64,000 nt of DNA, taken from contig CM077645.1 in NCBI GenBank assembly GCA_039707465.1, positions 58,777,850 to 58,841,849 on the forward strand. Direction: 5' to 3'. This DNA comes from Rhabdophis nuchalis (taxonomy: Eukaryota > Chordata > Lepidosauria > Squamata > Natricidae). The notes beneath the pieces are model-generated. The model made no database searches and had not been told where the DNA came from. It saw only the letters and a list, made by a program, of their open reading frames with translations. Below, piece by piece: positions 11,456 through 24,159 of the stretch. The first letter of the stretch is position 1. Every line of letters begins with the position of its first letter. The position numbers were made by a program, and so were the translations under genes.

Positions 11456-14400
11456 ACTCTTTCTACATATTGAGATCAATTGGCTTGTGAAGAAGAACAA
11501 AGGAATAATCTACTTTGGAGATAAAGAGAAACTTTAAAGCTTCCTTAAATGCTCAACTGTTTTGCAGCCATGATAAGAATAATAAAGCATTACACTCTGA
11601 TTTCTAAATCATTTCCTTTTCCTTTTCCATCCTCTTGTTCTTTTTCTTCTGTGTTATGCCTTTTTAGACTGCAAAACTGTAGGAGGCAAAGAGATGGACT
11701 ACAGAAACTGCTTGGAAAACCTTACACTGTTAACATAAATTGATCCAAAGAGCATTTCTTGGTTTACTTTTACATATTTTTTTAATGTATTCTGTTGTTT
11801 GACCTCAACATGGATGGAATATTTTATTTTTGTATCCCAGTGGCTAAGTGATTAACATTGTGATGTATATATTAGAAGCAAAAACAGCTCCCTAATTAAT
11901 TTAGGGCATCACCATATTCAGACTTATTGAGCTATGAATATTTTAAAAAATGTAATGGAAACAGATGTACAAATTGAAGTGCTGAGCAATTTGCAGAGTT
12001 GGTAAACATGCAGAGGTTCACCTTCATTTATTATCAAGAGATCATTGTTCAAAAAAAAGTTTATCCTTCTCATATTTATTCCCTCAGTCTGAGAGCCAAT
12101 TTCAACATTAATTGCAGCAAACATATATATGCCAGGAAAGTCAAGAAGTAGCTAATTCTGTATGATGTACATGTTCTACATGCACTGATATATCCTTCAG
12201 AGAGTAGTACTATTAAGCTTCAAATTGATCAGCTGGACAGCAGGAAGACATTGGCGGAACACCAAGGACCAATTCAACCACATAAAAAGAAACAAAATCA
12301 TTTTCCATCTATGTTTAATATGATAAAAAAGAAGATAAATAATATAGTCCCTAACTTTTCAGTGTTATTCATTGTCTGAAGGCTCTATAACTACAGATAT
12401 TCACTGATTGGATAAAATATATAACATAGATTAATAAACCTAATATAAAAGAAAAGCAGATGTGTTTTTAGAACATGTAAAACACCTGCTAGTTATACAT
12501 TATAGCCACCATCAAAATATAAATTCACAAAAATTAGAACATCCCAAATCTACATGCTTCTCAGAAACCTTTTGCATGCACTAAAAGACATAGTTTTCTT
12601 TTGACAATGAAAGAAAAGTTTGATCTGAATGTGTATTGTTAATTTTTAACAACCATAAATGATAAATAAAGCAAGAAAGATATTATCACAATCATGCTTC
12701 GAAATGAATGTTTCCCATGTCAAAGTTCACAGCTGTTAACTCATGATGGAGACTTACTTTTAAGCTACTGACTAAATACTTTAATATGGATTTGTTCCAG
12801 TTGTAATGAACTGGTGCTTTCTCAAGGTGAAAAAGAGCATAAGCATATGGAAGGATACATGTTATTCTGTTCCCAAAAGGAGAGCATGAATTAGCAGTGA
12901 TACCCTGCCTGTGCAGTCAATATGCCATTCCATGATAAATGGAAGCCCAATCTGTCAACAGCTTTCTGAACTGACTTTTGCTCTTGATAGAGGAAACCAG
13001 CTCTGCTATCTATCTACAGCAGCTTTTTCTTGCACATAGTTTTAATTGCTGGAACAGAATGAGCAGTGGTGTAGAAAACAGCAGGAACAAATTGCCATCT
13101 TTTGTCATATCACTGTGTAACAGGTATTATGGATATAATGATGGAGCACATCCATCTGCTTTGCTGGAGCTTCTTTTTTAATGAATATATGGTAAAGAAA
13201 ATGTATTCCTAGTTAAGAGAGTTTATTTGCCTTCACCAGATAACTCATTCTTAGTATGTTCATTATTTATGCTTACGGTAGTTTATTCATAAGTACTAAG
13301 TGTGAACATACTTCGTATATTCATTATATTATTTAGGAGCAGGAAAAATATTTAGTTATAGTGGCTGGGTTCCAAAGCACAGGATCAAGAAAAGAGCTTA
13401 AACTAACCCTGTGGAATTTGTGACTTTGGTCATATTCACACATCTGCTTTACTATGTATTCTCTCATCTTGGCACCAAAAGATGAAATGCCATTGTAAAT
13501 ATTACTACTCCCACAGTTACCAAACATTCAGAACTGATCTTCCCATACACACTTCTAAGGAGTGTGGTTGGTTGTTCCTCTAACTCAAATTGCAGCCCCA
13601 TCCAACGTCATTCAGCACATCAAAAGCCTTTTCTAGTTGTCATGCAGAACATTGGTAATTCCATACACTGATTATTTTTCTTTTCCATTGTATCATCAAC
13701 TAATTGATTTTTTTAATTCCTTGAAATAAGTAGGTGATAGCAAAGAGACTTTTTACCTACTGAGTGCTCTTTGTAGTCAGGCAACTAAGATAATTCCTGT
13801 TTGGAAATAAGGAATTTGAGAAAAAGATTTAGTTGTGATAATTGTATGGGAGACAAAGAATAAAAAGTCCTTTCCTTGTGAGCAGATGTCATTGAGAAGA
13901 AAGTTCCTTGCCAGACTGACTAAAGCAATACAATTCCAAGTCCTTTCAATTTACATTTTCAGCAACATGTTAAGCTAGGCATGGGATGGTCAATTTCAAG
14001 GGTTGTATTGTTGTCATATATATGAAAAATACTGGCTGTTCTATTCTTTTTGTAATTGTAAAGAAACTTAGGAATTGCCAAAGAGATCAGGACTAGACTG
14101 AAGGAGTTGGCCTCATAAGAAATAACAGAACCAATTAGAACTGCTGTATACAATTAATATCATGGAGCTTGTCATTTCAAGCTGTCTCCCTCTTAGTGTT
14201 CCTACATTACTTCCATACAACATCTTGTTGCTAGATATTACAGAAACTGCACTTTCAGAGTCCAGCAAATTAAGTCATCTTTGGCCAGGCTCAACAGTCA
14301 GAGAACATTGAGATAGAAAGGGAAACAAATAGAGATTTAGTCAGGTAACCTTCAGTTGGCTATCCTCAGAACAAGGAAGTTATGTGTACTTAAACTTTAT

Positions 14401-15170
14401 CTTTCTTGGAGCCATGTGCCTTGATCTAACATTGACTGATTTTAAAACTATCCTCCATTTCAAGCCAGTTTGCTATATCTATGAATATATAGATTGGTGT
14501 AAATAAAATCTCTACTTTCTAATATATAGAGGATATTTGCCGGATATTTGACAGATTTATGCCTACAATTTATTGAATATCCAAACATAATTCACTACTC
14601 TATTTACAAAACTGAAGTGTAGTCTTACTTTTGAAAATGTATGATGTAGCCAAGAATATTGTAGTTTTTTCTTTCACTCGATGATAAAATTTCCTCATAT
14701 ACTGTACTTATAGTATATAGACACCTTCTTTTGCCTTTCCAGAAAGTTCTACAAAGATGAATTAATCATTTCAGAGAACTGTGCTGGTATGAACCCATAA
14801 GGAGGATTTTCCATATAAAGCATGAGAGAGGGGAGGGAAGTGGCAAGATGGGATAAGAATTTCTAAAGAAGAATAAACACTACCCATCTTTAATGTTTAT
14901 TTTTCATTCAAATCTTTGGCAAGATTCATGTCTGAGAAGGAGAAAAAATTAAAGGCCAATGCATTTCTAAAACAAATTCTTGGTCTCTGACTTTATTTAT
15001 ACATGGGCACAAAATCCCAACTTCATAATGAAAAACCATTGTTGATATTCTAATAACAAATCACAATGCTAATAAAATGTTAGTAGGAGTAATTAGCTGA
15101 AAAAGCCATTAATGTGGGGGGGATTCATCTTTGTGTCAGGAATGCAACAATATATAGGGTTCTCCAAAAG
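11456..15170. other. Unique AT-rich DNA, no gene seen
   Basis: Long stretch with no recognised mobile element and no exon I could support. It could contain conserved non-coding sequence; that needs alignment to other reptiles. Confidence 0.55.
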
Positions 15171-15183
15171 ATACTTTTACAAG

Positions 15184-15290
15184 AGGCAACTGGACTTCCT
15201 GTTTTTTCTTTGAAGACGTTTTGCTTCTCATCCAAGCAGCTTCTTCAACTCTGAGCATCTTCAAAGAAAAACCAGAAAGTCCAATTGCCT
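15184..15290. repeat. Foldback element with 33-bp arms
   Basis: Arms 15184-15216 and 15258-15290 are reverse complements at 30 of 33 positions and enclose a 41-base loop containing TTTTGCTTCTCATCCAAGCA. The sequence resembles a dispersed vertebrate palindromic repeat I have seen but cannot name. Confidence 0.7.
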
Positions 15291-15299
15291 TTTGAAATA

Positions 15300-16841
15300 G
15301 CACATTTGGGACAACCATAACCTGAATGACTAAGAATCTCCATAGACATTCAATGTATGGGGTTGTTTCAACATTTTCAGTTTTCACTATCCCATTTTGG
15401 GGGGAAATGGGCTTTCTCACCATTACATTAAGATGCTCTTGCACAGTGCAGAAGCTGGAAGAAAAACTACCTGGTTAACAAAATACTGCCCATATATACA
15501 ACCACTATTTTTTCTTGGCAATGGAGTATAATAGGGATTCTATTTACACAAGAAGCAGAAGGAGAGAATAAGATGGAGAACATCTCTTTTGGGTCTTCTG
15601 CTGACTGTTGCAGAACAATCAGTAGGACTGGCCCCAAATAACACATTCTCTGCCATTTCTCTCCCCCATTACTTCTCTCTTACTCATTCTCTTGCCACCT
15701 AAGGCAAAAGAGATATGAAGAGAATGTGGAAGCAAGATTGGAAAGCTGGCACCAAAACTGCCAGCATTCTTGTGAAGCAGAGAAGGAGAAGGGGGGATAA
15801 TTTTTATACCAGTTTTCTTGACATGCAAACTCTGCCTTCCCCCACAGCTGGAGCCTTTACTTCACTTTAATTTTCATAGAGAAGACATATAGAATAAGAT
15901 GGCTTTGTAGACAGCAGCTCCACTGGGAAACCAAGGGCAACTTTATCACAAACGTGATAGCTGCAGGACCACAGCTTTTCCTCCATCACTAGAGTCACAG
16001 GCAGCTTCACCATCATTTTGCTACCCACCATCAAATCACTTTCATCCCACCCACATTTAATTTACCCTTTGGTAACTTAAACCAGATTAAAGCTGTCTTC
16101 TGAGCTAAGGCTTTTCTGACCACAGACCTTTGACAGATTGGCCTATACCTCCTCTGTGACATTACAGTCAGCAGCAACCAGTCAGCAGTCAAACTGCCCA
16201 AGACTATTGCACAAAAGCAAAGAACACTGCTCTACTTTTTTTTTTTTGTATATCCTAGCAGGAATCAGCTGTCTTCATGTGCTTTAGATTTGGATAAACA
16301 GGTTCTTATTTATCCAACAATAATAAGTAGATCAGTGTAAAGGGTTGGATTTTTTTTAACTTCCATTAACATCAATCTTTAGCCTGTTAAGGGGGGGATA
16401 TTCTTTTCAACCAGATTGAGTAAAAAGGATAAGTAGTAGTTAGCATACAAGTGAAATGAAATGAGTACATTTGTTGCTAGGAGAAGTTTTAGCTGTGCCA
16501 TTTATAATGTGCAAAAGAAAATATCTGTCTTTTTTTGGAGATTAAGCTTTCTGTTTCACAGTATCACCAAAATAGATGGCTAGAAATGAAAATGACCACC
16601 GTTAGCCCTACTGACTCAGGAATCTATAGGTGACCTTTGGAGCCAACAACATAGATCCCTGACTTCAGGAAGGACAGTGTATTGAAATAATGTTTAGATT
16701 TCCCACAAAATAGACACATATTCGCAAATACACACTTATACACACACATCCACACAAAATCTTTTTTTCTGTAGATAATGCAAAGTATTATCTTTACATT
16801 CTTGGTGGGAAAACTATTAAGGAGATAACAGTTGTATGATC
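15300..16841. other. Unique DNA, no gene seen
   Basis: No exon or recognised repeat beyond a T run at about 16237-16248 and a short G run near 16390. Confidence 0.5.
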
Positions 16842-16849
16842 CCCTAGTA

Positions 16850-17222
16850 CAGTGATGACTAACCTTTTTTGGCTTGCGTGCGAAAAGTGGGGGGGGCGCA
16901 GGGGGGTCGTGCATGAGCATGCCATACCCATAATACTATGTGCGCAACCCCCTGCTTTTGGTGCACTGTTTTCACCCTTCCCAGGCTCCAGAGGCTTTCT
17001 AGGAGCCTGGGGAAGGTGAAAACAGCCTTCCCCCCCACCTCCAAAGGCTTCAGGAGCTTCCCTGAAGCCTCCAGAGGGCAAAAAAACGGCCTCAAAAGAA
17101 GGCCTAAACCAGCTGGCCAGTGCACACATGCGCACTGGAGCTGACAGGACAACGCCTCACGTGCCTTCAGAAATGGTTCCGCGTGCCACCTGTGGTACCC
17201 GTGCCATAGTTCGCCCTCACGG
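16850..17222. mobile_element. hAT-like non-autonomous DNA transposon, 373 bp
   Basis: The element is flanked by a perfect 8-bp duplication CCCTAGTA (16842-16849 and 17223-17230). Its ends are degenerate inverted repeats: CAGTGATGACTAACC on the left against GTTCGCCCTCACGG on the right. The interior is GC-rich and has no transposase. An 8-bp duplication is the signature of hAT superfamily insertion. Open frames within it are incidental. Confidence 0.8.
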
Positions 17223-17230
17223 CCCTAGTA

Positions 17231-17666
17231 ATTCATTGTAAGAATTCCCCCACTGAGGAAATATGCCAACAAAAAGGGTCTTCTATAACCTGCCAGTGGC
17301 CTAATAAACCACTTATCTGAATTGTGATATTTAGGAGATGGGTAGGTAACTCAGGGTCTTTATGTGCACGAAGGCCATGGTGTACCCACCCTTGCTATAT
17401 GAACTGTTTAACTAGTTCGCTTCATAGACTTCCTTTGCTTTACTGTTCCACTGAAACTTAGATACTTATTCTATTGTCTCAACCAAACTTCTGGTAAGTA
17501 ATTACAACAGCTAATAAAATTGAAGTAACATTTATGTTTCATATCAGATGACTAACACTTATTCTGAATCATACTCCAAAAGAGGAACCACATAAGTGAA
17601 CTTTTCTTCATGCCCAAAAGACACTGCTCTCAATACAGGAAAACATTCATGCGTGCATTCATGCGT
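17231..17666. other. Unique DNA, no gene seen
   Basis: No coding or repeat feature recognised except short ATTCATGCGTGC duplications at about 17648-17671 next to the L2 fragment. Confidence 0.5.
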
Positions 17667-17671
17667 GCATG

Positions 17672-17958
17672 CCCGATATTAGAACAACCACGGACCTCCG
17701 TTCCTTCCGTCTGAAATTGAAAACGCACTTTTTCTGCTTGGCCGGCCTAGGGTAGCCTCTCTTCTATAGTTTTATAGGGTTATATGATTTTAGTATATTG
17801 GGGAATTTTAGCGCAGGGTTTGATGTTTAATTTGTTTTTATTGAATTATGTGTATTTCTATGTGTATTTATTGTTTTAACTTCCCTGTGCACCGCTCCGA
17901 GTCCCCTTGGGGAGAGAGAGCGGTCTAGAAATTAAATTATCTTATCTTATCTCTATCT
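17672..17958 (+). mobile_element. L2 LINE 3' end fragment
   Basis: The fragment starts at the codons for DIRTTTDLRSF near the C terminus of the L2 ORF and runs through the 3'UTR to the terminal hairpin (about 17889-17928). Its tail is a short ATCTT repeat instead of the AAT seen in sister copies. Confidence 0.85.
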
Positions 17959-17959
17959 C

Positions 17960-19137
17960 ATTTCCTAATTTCAGCCAAAAACACTACTAAGAATAACTGA
18001 AGGTTGAAGCAACTGGAAAACCTGAATCTGCAGTGCTTCAAACTAATATAGTAACTCTGTTGTCTATTAATTTCCTGTCAGCTTACTTTTAGTGACATCG
18101 TATTAGGTTCAATATGAAAAGAAAAGAATATGATTCAGGTCAGGGACAATCCAGTAATCAAGTACATTTTGATAGACATTTTGATGATTGCATCTGTCTA
18201 CTTTGCTGGCTGCAGATGATATGGGTCATTTAAACATTTGATGAGAAACTGATTCATGGAATTGCACTTGTGCAGATATAGCTTAGGAAGCAACAGATTG
18301 CAAAAATTTCTTTCTTCACTGCAAAGTGTGATTTGTGAGAACCCCTGCCAGGGAAAAATAGTTCTAAAAGTGGTATTGCAAAATTTATAGGCATTCTTTT
18401 CAGAAAATAACCATGGACATAAACTCAAAGGAATCATTTTATGCACGTTGTCTTTAATATTAACATTAAAGTACACACATTTCTAGTGTTGCTCATTTCC
18501 CTGAGTATATGTGTATTCTGTATCCTTGCAGGTTGGTGGACTAAAGACAATAAGTTTGATGTAGCAAAAAGCTAATCATTAAATTTAAGAACTGATCTTA
18601 CTGTGAGAATGCTCAGAGTAAAACTGGGTTTTTGCCACAGTGCCAAAAGTGATTGTTATTCTCTTTATCATAAGCAGACTGCACAAGGCATTGGTTTATC
18701 ATATAATTGTCTATATTATAAAAAGTATAGTTTAGATGTGTGTTGAAATGGCCTTTAGCAACTTAATTATCAAAAGGAAGATGTAATACGAAAGAAATTA
18801 TTTTCTTTGATTTTGTTTCATCTTTTATAATTTTATGTATTCAGATTTTATACATGGCCCGATATTGTCAACAAAGGTACAATAGAGTTCTCCTAATCCC
18901 AGAAACTTCTTAAGGTATTTTATTTAGGAGAACTCAGAGATAGTTTCCTCCTTGTGTTTTCTTAAATAAGTAAGACATTTTGAAGGAGGAGCTGCTCCTC
19001 CTCCAATTACATCTTTCAAACTAAATTTATTTATTTATTTACTCATTCAGTCAATTAATTATGTTGCTACCATATCTATGTGTGACTGGACTGTATGCCA
19101 AATTAAATCAACATAATATTTTAAAATGTTAAAGCAT
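17960..19137. other. Unique AT-rich DNA, no gene seen
   Basis: No exon or recognised repeat. Confidence 0.5.
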
Positions 19138-19860
19138 AGAAGTAGAAGTAACTCCATAAAATAGAAGCAAGGACCATCAAAGATGACATACAAATTTCTG
19201 ACACAAGAAAATAATCAAAATTGACTATTGGGAGGAATTCTGTTCCATAATTCAGGCACAATGATAGAGAAGATGCATCTCCTGAGCCCCACCAAATGAC
19301 AATACTTAAATGATGAATGATGAGCATGTCTACTCTGTCCAATCCTAGTAAATGGAAAAAAATTATATGAGACAGAGGACTCTTCAAATAACTGAGCTCT
19401 ATGCCCTGCAAAGCATTAGAGGTAATAATTAGCTCCATAGATTTTGTACAGAACCTGCTGGTAACCAGTATAGCTCACAAAGCAATAATTGTACATATAA
19501 TGGGAGGAATACTGAACTGTGTCCAAAACTAGTTGTGGACTGAGTGAAACCTTTGAATAGTCTTCAAGGCAGTACTCTATGTATTGCAGTAACCAGGATG
19601 CATGAAATTGGGCCTCCAATCCCAGAAATGTGTGAAATTGGCTCATAAGATGTGAAAAGATGTGATTCTGAACCACAGCTATCATCTGCTCTTCAATCAG
19701 GAATCATGATTTCAAGGGGACTCCCAATTTGTGCATCAGGCCTGTTTGGGGTCATTTTTCAAAATCAAAGATCAAAACTCTCTGAATCAAAAGTGCACCA
19801 AATCGAGAGCCACTAAATCACACCAGAGTTGAGTCTGAGCATGTCCTCTCCAATCAAATG
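19138..19860 (-). mobile_element. Ancient L2-type LINE fragment
   Basis: On the minus strand the sequence follows the L2 C-terminal layout with heavy decay: a region ending in GTTGAGTCTGAG-like sequence (about 19832), a CTATGTATTGCAGTAACCAG block (about 19577) corresponding to SRLDYCN, then the LHWLPV-like region. No open frame of useful length survives. Assignment is by pattern against younger copies here. Confidence 0.5.
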
Positions 19861-20104
19861 ATGGAAAGCCTGTATTTTGGATTAGATTTTGTTTTGAATA
19901 TGATGATTTGGGAGTCATAAGTATCTAGTACTGTGTTTTCAGAAATAATATTGAGAAGGCTATCAAGGACACTCTATTGTACACAAGCATCAATACCTGA
20001 GAAAAGAAATAATAAAGTTATAATCATACAAGAATATCTATATTCCATTTCTCATGGGTTAAATATCAACAACATATATTAGTTAGGTATTCAGTGCTAA
20101 AAAA

Positions 20105-20335
20105 TTAACAGCAATAGCAATAACAATAATATACCACTTTATAGTGCTTTAAAGCCCTCTCTAAGCAACTTACTGAGTCAGCCTATTGTCCCCAACAATC
20201 TGGGTCCTCATTTTACTAATCTAGGAAGGATGGAAGCCTGAGTCAACCTTGAGCCATTGAGAATCAAACTGCTGGCAGTCAGCAAAATTAGCCTGTAATA
20301 TTGCATTCTAACCACTGCTATACTACCATGGTTCT
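20105..20335 (-). mobile_element. tRNA-derived SINE resembling Sauria SINE
   Basis: Read on the minus strand: a Pol III-like head (AGTGGTTAGAATGCA, then a degenerate B box near AGTTTGATTCTCA), the body word AAAATGAGGACCCAGATTGT, and a tail of TAT/GCTATTG units. The same order is seen at 48.4 and 56.2 kb. Sauria SINEs are reported to borrow their 3' end from Bov-B LINEs; no Bov-B copy was recognised in this window. Confidence 0.75.
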
Positions 20336-20454
20336 TACAATGTCATTTCTGCTATTTTATGTATGATCACTTGATTTATGAGAGATTTATGAGATAATAA
20401 ATTGTTTATTGTGATTATTGTGATTTTTGTTTCAAAGACTAACATGGATATATC

Positions 20455-20499
20455 TGTGTGTGGGTGTGTGGGTGTATGTATGTGTGTGTGTGTGCGCAC

Positions 20500-20547
<48 letters not shown>

Positions 20548-20550
20548 TCG
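20455..20550. repeat. TG / CA / AT compound microsatellite
   Basis: A TG-rich run switches to CA repeats at about 20496 and to AT repeats at 20531. The TG-to-CA switch makes it self-complementary. Confidence 0.95.
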
Positions 20551-20696
20551 TTTTCACAACTTCCTGTTAGGGCCCCATTAAGGGAGGAGATATACTGTTT
20601 CCCTCTCTGCCTTTCGGCTCATCACCAGAGACCATCTAGACAGAGAACCATGAGTTACGTTGTGTAAATTTTTTTAGATATGTGTGTTCATAAAAC

Positions 20697-20752
<56 letters not shown>
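20551..20752 (+). repeat. Copy 1 of the 20.5-22.1 kb repeat module plus AC/AT tract
   Basis: Divergent copy of the module also seen at 20753-20980 and 21972-22110. It starts near TTTCACAACTTCCTG and ends in TTAGATATGTGTGTT, followed by AC (20698-20731) and AT (20731-20752) runs. No coding content. Confidence 0.8.
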
Positions 20753-20980
20753 GTAATTGTTTCACAACAACCTATTATTAGGCCCCAATTAAAGGGAGGA
20801 GACATACTGTTTCCCTTACTGCCCATCGGCTCATCGCTAGAGACCATCCAAACAGCAAGCCAAGAATTACGTTGTATAATATTTTAGATATGTGTGTTAG
20901 TTTTATGAGCTGATCAATAAATTAAATTAGAAGAGACCAGGATAGATCTATTTCGAGCTTATTAGCTCTCATCAGCTGCC
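20753..20980 (+). repeat. Inverted copy of the 347-bp repeat's 3' part
   Basis: This segment is the near-perfect reverse complement of about 21250-21488: GTAATTGTTTCACAACAACC at its start pairs with the GGTTGTTGTGAAACAATTAC end, and ATTAGCTCTCATCAGCTG at its end pairs with the CAGCTGATGAGAGCTAAT word. It forms a large inverted repeat with the tandem array to its right. Confidence 0.85.
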
Positions 20981-21674
20981 CATAAAACTAACACACATAT
21001 CTAAAATATTATACAACGTAATTCTTCGCTTGCTGTTTGGATGGTCTCTAGCGATGAGCCGATGGGCAGTAAGGGAAACAGTATGTCTCCTCCATTTAAT
21101 TGGGGCCTAAAAATAACAGGTTGTTGTGAAACAATTACCTATACTAATATACCCTGTCTAAGCTGATGTAATAGGGGAACTGGTTTGGCTTAAGTGTGAG
21201 GTTCCTCGCCTTGCATGCAACATAGCCCCGGTTTGAATCCCAGTAAGGGGTATGGCCAGCTGATGAGAGCTAATAAGCTCGAAATAGATCTATCCTGGTC
21301 TCTTCTAATTTAATTTATTGATCAGCTCATAAAACTAACACACATATCTAAAATATTATACAACGTAATTCTTGGCTTGCTGTTTGGATGGTCTCTAGCG
21401 ATGAGCCGATGGGCAGTAAAGGAAACAGTATGTCTCCTCCCTTTAATTGGGGCCTAATAATAACAGGTTGTTGTGAAACAATTACCTATACTAATATACC
21501 CTGTCTAAGCTGATGTAATAGGGGAACTGGTTTGGCTTAAGTGTGAGGTTCCTTGCCTTGCATGCAACATAGCCCCGGTTCGAATCCAAGTATGGGGTAT
21601 GGCCAGCTGATGAGAGCTAATAAGCTCGAAATAGATCTATCCTGGTCTCTTCTAATTTAATTTATTGATCAGCT
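20981..21674 (+). repeat. Two tandem copies of a 347-bp unit with tRNA-like boxes
   Basis: Unit boundaries by the recurring word CATAAAACTAACACACA fall at 20981, 21328 and 21675, a period of 347. The copies are nearly identical. Each unit contains a possible Pol III A box (TGGCTTAAGTGTGAGG, from 21186 in unit 1) and 44 bases later a B box (GGTTTGAATCC at 21230-21240; GGTTCGAATCC at 21577-21587). That spacing and the TTGCATGCAA word between them resemble a tRNA, perhaps tRNA-Ala. The units look like a SINE-like sequence amplified in tandem, a reading inferred from motifs only. Confidence 0.8.
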
Positions 21675-21832
<158 letters not shown>

Positions 21833-21860
21833 GTTTTCGTAGATTTTCACGGGTGTAGGT

Positions 21861-21952
21861 ATGCTGGCATTGCTGGGTTCGGGGATTTTCCCGTGTATAT
21901 AGCATGGATGCTATATACACGGGAAAATCCCCGAAGCCAGCAATGCCAGCAT
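21861..21952. repeat. Near-perfect palindrome, 45-bp arms, 2-bp spacer
   Basis: Left arm 21861-21905 and right arm 21908-21952 are reverse complements at 44 of 45 positions with GG between. It lies between AT tracts. Such a sequence can extrude as a cruciform and is prone to rearrangement. It contains CACGGGAAAATCCCCGAA. Confidence 0.9.
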
Positions 21953-22225
21953 TCATATATATATATATATAGGTAATTGTTTCACAACAACCTGTTATTA
22001 GGCCCCAATTAAGGGAGGAGACATACTGTTTCCCTTACTGCCTATCGGCTCATCGCTAGAGACCATCCAGACAGCAAGCCAAGAATTACGTTGTATAATA
22101 TTTTTAGATATGTGTGTTAGTGTGTGTGTTATTGATCAGCTCATAAAACTAACACACACACACACACACACACACACGAACAACCAAAGACCTACATACA
22201 AACACCCGCGAAAACCTCAGAAAAC

Positions 22226-22320
<95 letters not shown>
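21953..22320. repeat. AT tracts around another copy of the module
   Basis: An AT run (21955-21970) leads into a plus-strand copy of the module (about 21972-22110, GTAATTGTTTCACAACAACC to ATATGTGTGTTAG), then GT and CA runs (to about 22177), a unique spacer, and about 95 bases of AT ending at 22320. Confidence 0.85.
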
Positions 22321-22321
<1 letters not shown>

Positions 22322-23920
22322 CATTCTTCATTTAATAACAGAATGTGTATATCATTTTTTTGCTATTTGTTTCAGATGTCGTCTCAACCTATAGAAATAT
22401 ACTTAGATGACTTCAATTTTGAGATGGCCATTTTTATCCTCTTTTCACCTAGGGGTTTGTATATTTGTTTCATGCTATTTATTTATTAATGTAAATATTT
22501 TTATATTTTCATATCTATACTTTTTATATCTGTGGTTTATACTAGGCTAAACATATAGGTTTCTCTGAGTGCAAATGGGTGCACTTGCTGGTAACTATAC
22601 CCAAACCTGCAGAACAAATCAACAAGTTGGAATTTCAGGACATCTGAAGGTGACCGTAGCTATTTATCCTATACATTTAGACATTTTTTCCACACAAAAT
22701 TCAATCTTCAATAAAGTATCTCTATTTAAAATATTGCAAAATAGCTAGTATAAATATAATGTAAATGGTTATGAACTAAGAGATTATGAAGCAAAGAACT
22801 CATGCTTTAGAATCACATCCATTTGTACTTTTATCCATTTATTCTATTTCTTCTTGACATAAACCATATAACACAGGATGAATGGCTAGATATTATATTG
22901 TCTTGTAATGGTTTAGATTTTTATGAATTATAAATTAGAACTGTGCAAAGCTTCAAAGGAGTGTTTTACTCCAGTGAAACTTTGTGAAAACTTTTGAGGT
23001 TGCTTCATAAAAGAGTACTCAAGTACTTCTAACAATAAAGCAGCATTGTTTCTTCACTTTAATGACTCCTCTGACATTTGTAACAGCCAGAAGAAACTTT
23101 TACATATGAGCAACAGATGCTAGTGGAACTCACACAGGGGCTTCAAAACTTCATAAAGTATTTCATGGGGGAGAAACACAGCACCTCATAAGACTTTCAC
23201 AGCTTGAAGCACTTCAAGGCAAAGCCAGACCCTTCCACATAAGCTTAAAAGTATATGTTCCCTATCTAGCCACATCCCTGTAAATGTACTATCCCATTGT
23301 AATGTACATTTTCTATGTATTCTGGTAGAGTGAATTTGGTTCAATTGCGGAACTAAAACAAGTCTTAGAAGGACTTCCTTCAAGACAGTGTAAATTACTT
23401 TATTTTATTTTGTAAAATAAATTTTGTAAGAGCTTCATTTATGATTTACCAGAAACATTAAACAAAAAAAACACACAAAACAAAAATAGCCCTGAATTAA
23501 AAAAAATAAAACAAAAGTTTCAGAGCATGTGTTATAAGATAATATTTGTTCATTAAATTCCTATAGCTATTGATCTCACATCTGTGGTTCTGAGTAGCAT
23601 ACATGGTTTAAAAAAATAGAAATAATCAGAACAATTAAAACTATCAAAGTCAATTAGAACAATTAAAACCATCAAACAATTAAAACGATAAATATAAAAA
23701 AACACGAATACATTCGGAATCCTACATACATTATACAACCATTTTGCATGCTCTCTATTTCCATGGGATTCACAATTTCACTGAAAGAACCAAGTTTGAA
23801 AGGACTTCTGGAGTCTCAATAGGATTGGGGTCAAAAAAGCATGTGTCAAAGAGAAAGCTTTACTCCTGGTTTACATCAGATAGAACTCCGTAGAGGATGG
23901 AGTGCCCCTCCTCTCAACCC
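22321..23920. other. Unique AT-rich DNA, no gene seen
   Basis: No exon or recognised repeat; A-rich patches around 23463-23515 and 23610-23700. Confidence 0.5.
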
Positions 23921-23921
23921 G

Positions 23922-23953
23922 GATGGGATGGGATGGGATGGGATGGGATGGGA
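23922..23953. repeat. GGGAT microsatellite
   Basis: Six or so GGGAT units in a row. Confidence 0.95.
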
Positions 23954-23954
23954 T

Positions 23955-24150
23955 AACCAAGGAAAGCTGGACCATCAAATAACTTAGCTTTGTATGGCTT
24001 TAAAAGTTGTAACTGTACTTTGAATTGAAACCATAAACTGACTGGTAACCAATGCAACTCATGCAATAGAGATATAATGTGTACAGCCCTAAGATATGTG
24101 AGTAAATAATTTAATGATCTGAATGTCAACTCTGAAGCTGACCTGGCTGA
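23955..24150 (-). mobile_element. Ancient L2-type LINE fragment
   Basis: The minus-strand frame reads LLHELHWLPVSLWFQFKV, matching the ELHWLPV...RFKV block of the L2 RT C terminus. The fragment is about 200 bp and old. Confidence 0.6.
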
Positions 24151-24159
24151 AGCCATCTT

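Noticed and set aside
16794..17152. Overlapping open frames of about 100 codons on the minus strand
   Set aside because: Fall within the GC-rich hAT-like element at 16850-17222.
20981..21674. Possible functional tRNA gene from the A and B boxes
   Set aside because: No convincing acceptor stem or full cloverleaf; better read as a tRNA-derived repeat.
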